A model generated the notes under the pieces. It was not told where the DNA came from. It did no database searches and saw nothing but the letters and a program-made list of their open reading frames with translations. DNA of 7,430 bases from an uncultured Collinsella sp. (GTDB lineage: Bacteria; Actinomycetota; Coriobacteriia; Coriobacteriales; Coriobacteriaceae): positions 1 through 7,430 of the forward strand of contig CAMQJB010000069.1 of assembly GCA_947002045.1 (NCBI GenBank), given 5' to 3'. How positions within the stretch are numbered: the stretch's first letter is position 1; every line of letters starts with the position of its first letter. Shown here in pieces: positions 1-6,692 of this stretch. The position numbers and the translations under genes were made by a program.

Positions 1-63
1 CCTGCGCAAGACGGAAAGCACATTAAGTGCTTTCCTTTGCGTGCGGAACTCGCGATAAAGTTC
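1..63 (+). ncRNA. Structured RNA-like repeat, plus-strand copy (cut by left edge)
   Basis: This is the first of two copies of a conserved structured repeat. Seen in order: a lead CCTGCGCAAGAC (1-12); a perfect 9-bp hairpin with stem GGAAAGCAC (13-21), loop ATTAA (22-26) and GTGCTTTCC (27-35); a spacer TTTG; and a 24-base block (40-63) identical to the block at 300-277 on the other strand. That block can form a small stem GAACT (46-50) with AGTTC (59-63). The lead also matches the other copy at 10 of 12 positions. After 63 the sequence diverges (TCATGCGCCG against ATATGCGGCC). By analogy with the complete copy, the left half of an outer stem should lie before base 1. No protein is encoded here. 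Function is unknown; a 3'-UTR element or small RNA is inferred. Confidence 0.6.
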
Positions 64-109
64 TCATGCGCCGCCCGGCTCCCGCGGCTCTCAGGGGCTC
101 CCATCCCAA

Positions 110-145
110 ATGCGGAGCAAAGCTCCGCATGCCATCTTTTTCTTT
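110..145 (+). terminator. Probable rho-independent terminator, plus strand
   Basis: A perfect 9-bp stem ATGCGGAGC (110-118) with GCTCCGCAT (122-130) and a three-base loop AAA is followed, after GCCATC, by TTTTTCTTT (137-145). The six-base gap between stem and T tract is longer than usual, so termination may be inefficient. On the minus strand the stem is followed by only a short T run, so the plus-strand direction is favoured. It would end a transcript entering from the left edge that also carries the plus-strand repeat copy. This suggests that a convergent gene lies beyond base 1. Confidence 0.5.
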
Positions 146-239
146 CAGCTAAAGAACGCCGAAAATTCGACGCAGGCTGGCTAACCTTGCCGGACGCTGT
201 CGACGCCAAACCAGCTCAAAAGCTATATCGATACAGAAA
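146..239. other. Intergenic spacer with nothing recognisable
   Basis: These 94 bases separate the plus-strand terminator from the outer stem of the minus-strand repeat copy. They contain a short palindrome TATCGATA (226-233) and a weak AGCT/AGCT inverted pair (213-224), but no convincing promoter, tRNA, coding frame or third copy of the repeat core. Confidence 0.5.
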
Positions 240-396
240 GGTCCCCGGCGCTGCCCGGGCGCCAGCGGCCGCATATGAACTTTATCGCGAGTTCCGCACG
301 AACAGGAGGCCACTTAATGTGGCCTCCGTCGTGAGCAGGACTGTAGAGCAGGAAAGTTCATATGCGGCCGCTGGCGCCCGGGCAGCGCCGGGAACC
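240..396 (-). ncRNA. Structured RNA-like repeat, complete minus-strand copy in the tsaD 3' region
   Basis: This is a complete copy of the repeat found at 1-63, on the opposite strand, beginning 12 bases after the tsaD stop codon. Read on the minus strand: the outer stem 5' arm (396-353); a 25-base stretch containing the lead CCTGCTCACGAC (339-328); a hairpin GGAGGCCAC (327-319), ATTAA (318-314), GTGGCCTCC (313-305); the spacer TGTT; the conserved 24-base block (300-277), which runs into the outer stem 3' arm (283-240). Forty outer pairs are perfect. A U-G wobble at 393/243 and three more Watson-Crick pairs extend the stem to 44 bp on the minus-strand RNA, whereas on the plus strand the wobble becomes a C-A mismatch. 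With the spacing this favours the minus strand. Compared with the other copy the hairpin has three compensatory pair changes. It probably lies in the 3' UTR of the operon; function is unknown. The Rfam family Collinsella-1 is a candidate identity that I could not test. Confidence 0.65.
244..392. repeat. 40-bp perfect inverted repeat with 69-base centre
   Basis: The arms 244-283 and 353-392 are exact reverse complements, GC-rich over most of their length (with CCCGGG, GGCGCC and GCGGCCGC inside) and ending at the centre in GAACTTT/AAAGTTC. The 69-base centre holds the ATTAA hairpin and most of the conserved block. No direct repeat of target-duplication type flanks the arms (GGTC on the left, AACC on the right), so a recent transposon insertion is not supported. 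The DNA could extrude a cruciform and either transcript could form a very stable stem. Confidence 0.9.
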
Positions 397-408
397 GCAC
401 CCATACGG

Positions 409-2793
409 CTACAGCGTCATGTTTGGATCGGCGTCAACGTCGAACGGCGAGATTTCACCTCGGTCGAATTTACGGCGAGCGACCTCCGCGATCATGGCGG
501 CGTTATCGGTGCAGGCAGACAAGGGCGGCACCGTTACGCGGATTCCCTGACGCCCGAGTTTCTTGATCATCATCTCGCGCAGATGCGGGTTGGCTGAGAC
601 GCCGCCGCCGATGCAATACTCCTTGCACCCGGTAGCATGCAGGGCGTTTTTGGCCTTCTTGTACTGCACGTCAAAGACCGCCGCCTCAAACGAAGCCGCC
701 AAATCGGGCAGATGAATCGTGCGCCCGGCCTTGGTCTCCTGCTCGATGTAGAGCGTCACCGCCGTCTTGAGGCCCGAAAGCGAGAAGCGGTAGTCCCCCC
801 TGCTGTTAAGCGCACGGGGGAAATCGATCGCCTTGGGGTTGCCCGTCTCGGCCAGCTTAGAGATGATGGGGCCACCGGGATAGCCCAGACCCAACGCCTT
901 GGCTACCTTGTCGAAGGCCTCGCCCACAGCATCGTCGAGTGTCTCACCAAGTACCTCGTAGTCGCCCCATGCCTTCACGTGCACAAGCATGGTGTGCCCG
1001 CCCGAGACAAGCGTGAAGATGAACGGCGGCTTGAGGTCGGGCTGCGCTAGCAAGTTGGCAAACAGGTGCCCCTCCAGATGGTTGACGCACACGAGCGGCT
1101 TGCCGGCAGCGTAGGCAAAGCCTTTGGCGAAGGCGACGCCAACCACGAGCGCGCCCACCAGGCCCGGACCCTGCGTCACGCCCACGGCGGCAAGCTCACT
1201 TGGTGCAATGGCTCCGCCCGTAAGGCCCAGCGATGCTGCGGCATCCTCGAGCGCCGCATCCACGACACTCACAATCACCTCAACGTGCTTGCGCGAGGCG
1301 ATCTCGGGCACCACGCCGCCAAAGCGGGCGTGAAAATCAATCTGTGTCGACACCTGGTTGGCCAGCATATTGCCATCTGCATCGATTATCGCCACGGCCG
1401 TCTCGTCGCAGGAACTCTCGATAGCGAGCACTAGGTGGCGGCGCTCAATTTCGGCACGCTCCCCCTCGGAGCGCCCAGGCGCAGGCAGCGGCCATACGCG
1501 CTGCTCTGCCGCCGTCGGCTCCGGCGAAGCATTGTCGACCGGAAGCACCAGGGGCAGCGGCGCCGTCATGACGATGGCATCCTTGCCGGCACCGTAGTAG
1601 CCACGGCGACGACCCGCCTCGGTAAAGCCCAGGGCGGCATAGAGTGCAATTGCGCCCTCGTTGCCGTCCTCAACCTCAAGCGAAGCCGTGGTGCAGCCGA
1701 GCATCTGCGCGTCATAGCTCACGTGCGACAGAAGCTTGCGGGCGATGCCCTCGCGGCGATGAGTCGGATCGACGGCAACGTCCAGAATCTGCACATCACC
1801 GTCCACGACCATACCGCCGGCAAGACCCAGCAACTGACCGTCGTCGTGCGCCACCCACCAGCTACGCGGAGCGGCAACGTCCTCGCCCAGCTCGGACAAG
1901 AACATGCCCGGCGTCCACGCCTCGTGTCCGGCGCCTTCAAAGCAGGCGGTCTCCAGTGCGCTCGCGCCCTCGGCATCCGCCGCGCCCATGGGGCGGAATT
2001 GCAGATGACGCCCAGCGAGCTCGTCGGCAACACCTGTCACCTCACTCTGCGCGCTCTCGGCAAGGCCCAGGCGCTTGCGCTCGTTTTCCTCGGCGTCCGA
2101 AAGGCGCGTGTAGATCGGCAAGACGCGAGCGGGATCGCCATCGCCTGCGGCGTGCGCCATCAGCAGGCCCTCGCCCGAGGGCCACCACAGGCCTCGCTCC
2201 ACGCAGCGTGCCGTCTCGTCCTCACCCAGCAGCTTGCCATAACGCACGAGACCGTCACCAGTTAGCTGAACCTGATCCCAGCCCGCGGTCTGACGCCACT
2301 CATCAAGCGCCACGGCGGCCTTGACCACGCGCTCGCGCTGAAACAGACGCTCGGGACCCTCATCGACCAGCATATACAGCGCCGGATATACCTCACCGCG
2401 CATAGCATCGGCCAAGATACCAAGCTTGCCGCGCACGCCAGCCTTCCACGCCGTCCAAGCGCAGGCGTCGAGCGTCGACACGCCCAGCAGCGGAACATTG
2501 GCACCACGCGCGAGGCCCTTGGCAGTGGAGATGCCGATGCGCACACCCGTAAAGGACCCCGGGCCGCGGCCGACCACATAGCAACCAACATCGCTGCGAT
2601 CCAGACCGGCTTGAGCCAGCACGCCATCAACGGTATTCACGAGCTCAACGTTGGCGTGACGGCGACACATGTGGTCGCCACTCACGAGCTTCGTCTCGCC
2701 CGTCTGCCCATCAATCCAGCTTGCCGCGCAGGCAAGCATGTCGGTCGAGGTATCGAGCGCCACCACCAGCGCGTTGTCGTTATGCAAGCTCAT
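409..2793 (-). CDS. tsaD: Fused TsaB-RimI-TsaD protein: tRNA t6A37 threonylcarbamoyltransferase with GNAT acetyltransferase domain
   Basis: A 794-residue cytoplasmic protein joining three usually separate enzymes. Residues 9-235 are TsaB: LDTST (13-17), GRGPGSFTGVRIG (75-87) and the terminal PIYTR (226-230). Residues 262-412 are a RimI-type GNAT domain: acetyl-CoA loop RREGIA (346-351) and ALYAALGF (383-390). After a Pro/Glu-rich linker (413-450), residues 453-794 are TsaD: AIESSCDETA (457-466), metal-site HLEGH (572-576), SGGHT (597-601), GGGVSANPHLRE (729-740) and CTDNAA (761-766) with the expected metal-binding Asp763. TsaD with TsaB and TsaE transfers the threonylcarbamoyl group to A37 of ANN-reading tRNAs; RimI is known for N-terminal acetylation of ribosomal protein S18. 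All key motifs are intact and I see no frameshift. The ATG at 2793 is preferred over an in-frame TTG at 2811. It overlaps tsaE by 14 bases, with a modest AGGG nine bases upstream, suggesting coupling to tsaE. Confidence 0.93.
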   Translation of the reverse strand: MSLHNDNALVVALDTSTDMLACAASWIDGQTGETKLVSGDHMCRRHANVELVNTVDGVLAQAGLDRSDVGCYVVGRGPGSFTGVRIGISTAKGLARGANVPLLGVSTLDACAWTAWKAGVRGKLGILADAMRGEVYPALYMLVDEGPERLFQRERVVKAAVALDEWRQTAGWDQVQLTGDGLVRYGKLLGEDETARCVERGLWWPSGEGLLMAHAAGDGDPARVLPIYTRLSDAEENERKRLGLAESAQSEVTGVADELAGRHLQFRPMGAADAEGASALETACFEGAGHEAWTPGMFLSELGEDVAAPRSWWVAHDDGQLLGLAGGMVVDGDVQILDVAVDPTHRREGIARKLLSHVSYDAQMLGCTTASLEVEDGNEGAIALYAALGFTEAGRRRGYYGAGKDAIVMTAPLPLVLPVDNASPEPTAAEQRVWPLPAPGRSEGERAEIERRHLVLAIESSCDETAVAIIDADGNMLANQVSTQIDFHARFGGVVPEIASRKHVEVIVSVVDAALEDAAASLGLTGGAIAPSELAAVGVTQGPGLVGALVVGVAFAKGFAYAAGKPLVCVNHLEGHLFANLLAQPDLKPPFIFTLVSGGHTMLVHVKAWGDYEVLGETLDDAVGEAFDKVAKALGLGYPGGPIISKLAETGNPKAIDFPRALNSRGDYRFSLSGLKTAVTLYIEQETKAGRTIHLPDLAASFEAAVFDVQYKKAKNALHATGCKEYCIGGGVSANPHLREMMIKKLGRQGIRVTVPPLSACTDNAAMIAEVARRKFDRGEISPFDVDADPNMTL

Positions 2794-3286
2794 CTTGTAC
2801 AGCCCTATCAATCAAATGGGAAAGCTCCATTGCGCGGTCACCGTGCGCCTCAAGCGTTATCGTTCGCACATCGCTGTCGCCCTCATCACGCTTGAGCGTC
2901 ACCGAAAGATACTCATCCGTCAGCTCGTCCTGGAATTGTTCGCCCCATTCCAGCAGGCAAGCACCCTCATAGCCCAGTACATCGAAAATGCCCGTATCCT
3001 CGAGCTCGTAAGCATGCTCCAGACGGTACAGGTCAAAGTGGAACAGCGGAATACGCCCCTGGTCATGAACAGCCATGAGTGCAAATGTGGGGCTCGTGAC
3101 CATATGGCCGTCTCCCAGACCACGCGAAACGCCCTTGGTAAAGTGGGTTTTGCCCACCCCGAGACCACCGGTCAAGATCAGCACATCACCATCTTCCAGG
3201 CACGGCGCAACCAGCTCGCCAAAATGCTCTGTATCGGCAGAGCAAGCCGTTTTATAAATACCTACCCCCAGGCGCTCCAGGGACAT
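2780..3286 (-). CDS. tsaE: TsaE, ATPase of the tRNA t6A biosynthesis complex
   Basis: A 168-residue protein, slightly longer than the roughly 150 residues usual for the family. Visible motifs are the Walker A loop GGLGVGKT (40-47), SPTF (65-68), the HFDLYRLE signature (83-90) and LLEWGE (111-116), which corresponds to the LIEWPE-type segment of the family. TsaE binds the TsaB-TsaD dimer and its ATPase activity is needed for repeated rounds of t6A formation in bacteria. The last 30 residues are acidic and probably helical. The start has an AGGAG five bases upstream of the ATG, and the gene begins 12 bases after the glycosylase stop codon. Its 3' end overlaps the TsaB-RimI-TsaD gene, which encodes its known partners, supporting balanced production from one transcript. 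Confidence 0.95.
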   Translation of the reverse strand: MSLERLGVGIYKTACSADTEHFGELVAPCLEDGDVLILTGGLGVGKTHFTKGVSRGLGDGHMVTSPTFALMAVHDQGRIPLFHFDLYRLEHAYELEDTGIFDVLGYEGACLLEWGEQFQDELTDEYLSVTLKRDEGDSDVRTITLEAHGDRAMELSHLIDRAVQDELA

Positions 3287-3298
3287 ATATGCTCCTTA

Positions 3299-3919
3299 TT
3301 ATTCCGAGGCACCCTCTGGTGCGGGATGTCGCTCCAGATAATCGCCCAGCATCTTAAAGTCTTCCTCCAGCAGCTCCTGCCACGCCGGATTGCGCAGCGC
3401 TGCTGCCGGATGAAAAGTGGGCATTACTACAAAATGCCCCATCTGGTGGAACCTGCCGCGCAGCTTAGTAATACCAATCTCGGTCTTAAGCACAAAGTGT
3501 GTCGCGGGGTTGCCGAGCGTCACGATAATATCGGGCCAGATGCTTCGAATCTGCTCACGCAAAAACGGCGAGCAAGCCAGCACTTCCTCGGGACGCGGAT
3601 TGCGGTTTCCCGGCGGGCGGCACTTAAGCACGTTGGCAATGTAGACGTCTTCGCGTTTGAGCCCCGCCAGCGACAAAATGCCGTTGAGGTCCTCGCCTGC
3701 CGCCCCCACAAAGGGCTCGCCCTGCAAATCCTCATTGCGGCCCGGCGCCTCACCAATAAACATCACGCGAGCGCGGGGGTTTCCCACGCCAAACACGATA
3801 TTGTGACGCGACTGGTAGAGCTGGCAGAGGTGACAATCGCCCAGAACGGCCTCAATTTCCTCGAGTGCGACCTCACGTGTTGCCTGATGGGTATGGCCGG
3901 GGATGTGCATGACGCCCAT
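3299..3919 (-). CDS. udg: Uracil-DNA glycosylase, family 4 (iron-sulfur type)
   Basis: A 206-residue DNA-repair enzyme that removes uracil arising from cytosine deamination or misincorporation, starting base-excision repair. Four cysteines are placed as expected for the family 4 [4Fe-4S] cluster: C29 and C32 (CHLC), C100 (KCRPPGNRNP) and C116 (ACSPF). The uracil-pocket motif GEAPGRNED (57-64 and following) continues into GEPFVGAAG (67-75), and the second catalytic motif is FHPAAALRNP (169-178). Length is normal for the family and the C-terminal tail (198-206) is low-complexity. The AGGAG ribosome site overlaps the alr stop codon (TAGGAG) five bases before the ATG, leaving an 8-base gap. This Shine-Dalgarno placement supports the start at 3919; a second ATG three codons on is possible. 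The bacteriophage SPO1-type polymerase-linked domain is a related annotation, but here the protein stands alone. Confidence 0.94.
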   Translation of the reverse strand: MGVMHIPGHTHQATREVALEEIEAVLGDCHLCQLYQSRHNIVFGVGNPRARVMFIGEAPGRNEDLQGEPFVGAAGEDLNGILSLAGLKREDVYIANVLKCRPPGNRNPRPEEVLACSPFLREQIRSIWPDIIVTLGNPATHFVLKTEIGITKLRGRFHQMGHFVVMPTFHPAAALRNPAWQELLEEDFKMLGDYLERHPAPEGASE

Positions 3920-3927
3920 AGCGGCTC

Positions 3928-5073
3928 CTACACGTAGACCTTGTCGAGACGCATGCCAAAGCCGCAGGCGACCTCGTAGTTAATCGTTCCGCGCAGTCGG
4001 GCCATCTCGTCCATAGTGATCTCGGCATCGCCATCGCGGCCGACAATGATCATCTCGTCACCATACTCGGCCTCGGGAATCTCGTGTGCCGGGTTGGACT
4101 GAATGGCGACCATAAACTGGTCCATGCAGATATTGCCAACCTGATGCACACGCTCGCCGCGATACAGCACATCCATACGATTGGAAAGCGTACGCGATAG
4201 GCCATCGGCATAACCGATCGGCAGCGTGCAGATCTGAACGCGCGTACGCGGTACGCGGTAGGTAAAACCGTAGCCCACGCCCTCACCCATCGCAGGGTGT
4301 GCCACGCGCGTCACACGCGCATGGACGCTCATAACGGGATCAAGCTGCATCACGCGGCCACTCAGCTCGCACGGCTGCATGCCATACAAGCCAACGCCGG
4401 CGCGGATCATATCAAAATGCATCGAGGGGTCAAGCATCGAGGACGGCGTGTTGGCGCAGTGCACGATACCGCACTCAAAACCCGCATCCTTAATGGCCTG
4501 AACGGCCTCGGTAAAGCGCTGACACTGCAGCTTGTAGTCCCAGCCCGAAGGTTCATCGGCCGTGGCGAAGTGCGTAAATACGCCGTCGCACTGAATACCG
4601 CGATGGAAATTTATACCGCGGACAAAGTCGAGCACCTGCGTGTAGTGAACGCCGATACGATTCATGCCCGTCTCGATGGCGAGATGATACTTGCCCACTT
4701 TGCCCGCCGCGACGGCACATTCGCCATACGCAAGAGCAAAATCAGACGTATAGACCGAAGGCATGATATCAAACTCGAGCAACGTCGGAATGGCCTCGAT
4801 AGGCGGCTCGCTTAGGATGAGGATGGGTTTCGTAATCCCGCCCTGTCGGAGCTCAACGCCCTCGTTAACCGTCGCCACGGCAAACATGTCGGCACCGGCC
4901 GAATACATGATCTTGGCGCACTCAACAGCTCCATGACCATAAGCATCGGCCTTGACCACGCAGCACAGGCGCTGACGTGGATTCAGCAAGTTCTTATAGG
5001 CCCTCGTGTTGCGACGGAGCGCCCCGCGGTCGATCTCGACCCAGGACCAGCGCGTCAAATCGGCTTTATTCAT
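3928..5073 (-). CDS. alr: Alanine racemase
   Basis: A 381-residue PLP enzyme that interconverts L- and D-alanine, supplying D-Ala for peptidoglycan cross-links. The N-terminal TIM barrel begins at WVEID (11-15) and holds the PLP lysine in VVKADAYGHG (K41, 39-48); MNRIG (137-141) carries the Arg that contacts the second catalytic Tyr. RAGVGLYG (224-231) is the usual phosphate-binding segment. The C-terminal beta domain contains the catalytic Tyr268 in GVGYGFTY (265-272), PIGYADGLSR (285-294) and GNICMDQFM (313-321). Length matches the family and all catalytic residues are present. The start lies 2 bases after the nnr stop, with only a weak, distant GAAGGG, so translation may be coupled to nnr. 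Linkage of alr with nnr and acpS is common in Gram-positive bacteria. Confidence 0.96.
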   Translation of the reverse strand: MNKADLTRWSWVEIDRGALRRNTRAYKNLLNPRQRLCCVVKADAYGHGAVECAKIMYSAGADMFAVATVNEGVELRQGGITKPILILSEPPIEAIPTLLEFDIMPSVYTSDFALAYGECAVAAGKVGKYHLAIETGMNRIGVHYTQVLDFVRGINFHRGIQCDGVFTHFATADEPSGWDYKLQCQRFTEAVQAIKDAGFECGIVHCANTPSSMLDPSMHFDMIRAGVGLYGMQPCELSGRVMQLDPVMSVHARVTRVAHPAMGEGVGYGFTYRVPRTRVQICTLPIGYADGLSRTLSNRMDVLYRGERVHQVGNICMDQFMVAIQSNPAHEIPEAEYGDEMIIVGRDGDAEITMDEMARLRGTINYEVACGFGMRLDKVYV

Positions 5074-5075
5074 GA

Positions 5076-6692
5076 TTAGTCATCCGACCCTTCGTCCATG
5101 ATTCCCAGATCTTCGAGCGCATCCTTTGCCGCCAGTTCCATGGCCGGACCGATCAAGTCGATAAGATCGGTCGCGATGACGCTCTTCTCACCATACTCCG
5201 TCGCCGCGGCAAAACCGGCGTAGCTGTGAAGTGCGACGGCGTACGAATACAGCAGCTCCCAACGATCCATCTCGTCGCGCATGGTGGCAAGCGTGCCGGC
5301 CAAAATACCCGCGAGAACATCACCCGAACCGGCAGTTGCCAGAGAAGCCGGACCCGAGAGCGGCAGCAGCACACGCTCAACGCCACAGATAGCCGTCGTC
5401 GGCCCCTTGGCAATGACCACCAGATTGTCAGAGCCTGCAGCCCAGACAACCTTCTGCGCGGCTGCAATCGCAGTACCAAGGTCGTTCACCTCGTCACCGG
5501 CAACCAGACGCGAAAGTTCACGATAGTGCGGCGTCATAACCAACGGCTGCTCGCGACGATACATCTCGGGATTACTATCAATACCGTCAATGGCAATCTT
5601 AGCAAGGCAGTTGAGTGCATCGGCGTCCAAGATAAGCGGCACATCAAGCTCGAGCAAGCCCGAAACCACCTGCATAGCGCCGGCAGATGTCGTCATACCG
5701 GGACCGCACAGCACACAGCTGTACTTCTTTGCAATCTCGCACACAGTCATGCGCGCAGCGGCGCCAAAGGAGCCGCGGGAATCAGACGGAATAGCAAAGA
5801 CGGGAATCGAAGGAAGTGCCATGCGAATAAGATTGGCGCAGGCGTCAGGAGCCGCGACTGCCACGTAACCAGCACCCGCGCGAGCTGCAGACTTGGCCGC
5901 CATAATGGCAGCACCAGGATATTGCGCAGATCCGGCGACAATAAGCACAGAGCCACGGGAATACTTATCGATATTCGTAGGTAGTGGGGCAAAGTAATCA
6001 ACTAAGTCACCGGGCTCGACAATCTCGGCGGCGTGGTCGACATCATCGATGACCTCGTCAAGACGGTCGTAAAGATTGCCGCAGATCAAATCGCCAGCAT
6101 ACTCAGGACCATCAGCGCTATACAGACCAATCTTGGGCGCAATCATCGTCACCGTATGCTCGGCACGAATGCAGTCGTCATCAACAGCGCCCGTCTCGGC
6201 ATTCAGGCCCGAGGGAACATCAATGGATACGACACAATCGGCGCATTCATTGACCGTAGGAATCCAGATGGAGAACGGCGCACGCAGATTTCCGTGGAAA
6301 CCGGTACCAAAAATGGCATCGACAACAACATCGGCCTTATCGATCAAAACCTCGAGTTCGTCACGCGAGGGGCCGACGCAAACGTGCACATCGCGGCCGG
6401 CAGTACGACGAGCAACATGACGTGCCAGAGCAGCAGGAATCTCATCCGGCTCAACCGGAGAAACGATATCCACGTCCACACCCTTATGGCTCAGGATATC
6501 GGCGGCAACCCAACCGTCGCCGCCATTATTACCAAAACCGACCAGAACGAGAACCCGATCGGGATTGAGCTTCAAGACCTCGTTGGCGGCAAACTCACCC
6601 GCTAGCTCCATAAGCTCGGCCTTCGAAGTCCCTTCGCGTTCGATGATATCCTCGAGACGAACGACTTCTTCGGTACTCAAAACCGGTTTCAT
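5076..6692 (-). CDS. nnr: Bifunctional NAD(P)H-hydrate epimerase / ADP-dependent NAD(P)H-hydrate dehydratase
   Basis: A 538-residue metabolite-repair enzyme that restores NADH and NADPH damaged by hydration. The N-terminal YjeF_N epimerase domain (about 1-220) shows NNGGDG (55-60), VVVDAIFGTGF (122-132) and SIDVPSGL (156-163). The C-terminal dehydratase domain (about 230-520), of ribokinase-like fold, shows YSRGSVLIVAGS (244-255), LILDADALN (353-361), KG (429-430) and ATAGSGDVLAGILAG (452-466), with the catalytic Asp458. The usual TPHPGE motif reads TPHYRE (387-392), an unusual substitution in an otherwise intact domain. The C-terminus ends in an acidic tail. The ATG follows the acpS stop directly (TAGATG), and AGGAG lies five bases before the TAG-ATG junction's start codon region inside acpS, so the genes are tightly coupled. 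Confidence 0.95.
   Translation of the reverse strand: MKPVLSTEEVVRLEDIIEREGTSKAELMELAGEFAANEVLKLNPDRVLVLVGFGNNGGDGWVAADILSHKGVDVDIVSPVEPDEIPAALARHVARRTAGRDVHVCVGPSRDELEVLIDKADVVVDAIFGTGFHGNLRAPFSIWIPTVNECADCVVSIDVPSGLNAETGAVDDDCIRAEHTVTMIAPKIGLYSADGPEYAGDLICGNLYDRLDEVIDDVDHAAEIVEPGDLVDYFAPLPTNIDKYSRGSVLIVAGSAQYPGAAIMAAKSAARAGAGYVAVAAPDACANLIRMALPSIPVFAIPSDSRGSFGAAARMTVCEIAKKYSCVLCGPGMTTSAGAMQVVSGLLELDVPLILDADALNCLAKIAIDGIDSNPEMYRREQPLVMTPHYRELSRLVAGDEVNDLGTAIAAAQKVVWAAGSDNLVVIAKGPTTAICGVERVLLPLSGPASLATAGSGDVLAGILAGTLATMRDEMDRWELLYSYAVALHSYAGFAAATEYGEKSVIATDLIDLIGPAMELAAKDALEDLGIMDEGSDD

Noticed and set aside
305..327. The GGAGGCCAC hairpin as the operon's rho-independent terminator
   Set aside because: No T tract follows on either strand; its loop and flanks are conserved in the other copy, which fits a structured element better.
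244..392. Possible vector or linker DNA, because NdeI, NotI, SmaI and KasI-type sites cluster in the inverted repeat
   Set aside because: The sites follow from GC-rich palindromic sequence, and the core is shared with the natural copy at 1-63, whose outer sequence differs.
244..392. MITE-type transposon with 40-bp terminal inverted repeats
   Set aside because: No target-site duplication flanks it, and the second copy keeps the centre rather than the ends, the reverse of what a mobile element would show.
37..597. Plus-strand open frame of 186 codons across the intergenic repeats
   Set aside because: It crosses the hairpins, the 40-bp inverted repeat and the end of tsaD on the opposite strand; its translation is low-complexity and it has no ribosome site.
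1435..2265. Plus-strand open frame of 276 codons opposite the TsaB and RimI domains
   Set aside because: Antisense to an intact, motif-rich coding region; the translation is rich in Arg and His and resembles no family.
2669..3937. Long plus-strand open frame of 422 codons opposite tsaE and the uracil-DNA glycosylase
   Set aside because: It lies antisense to two genes with clear family motifs, has no recognisable domain or ribosome site, and is a codon-bias shadow in GC-rich DNA.
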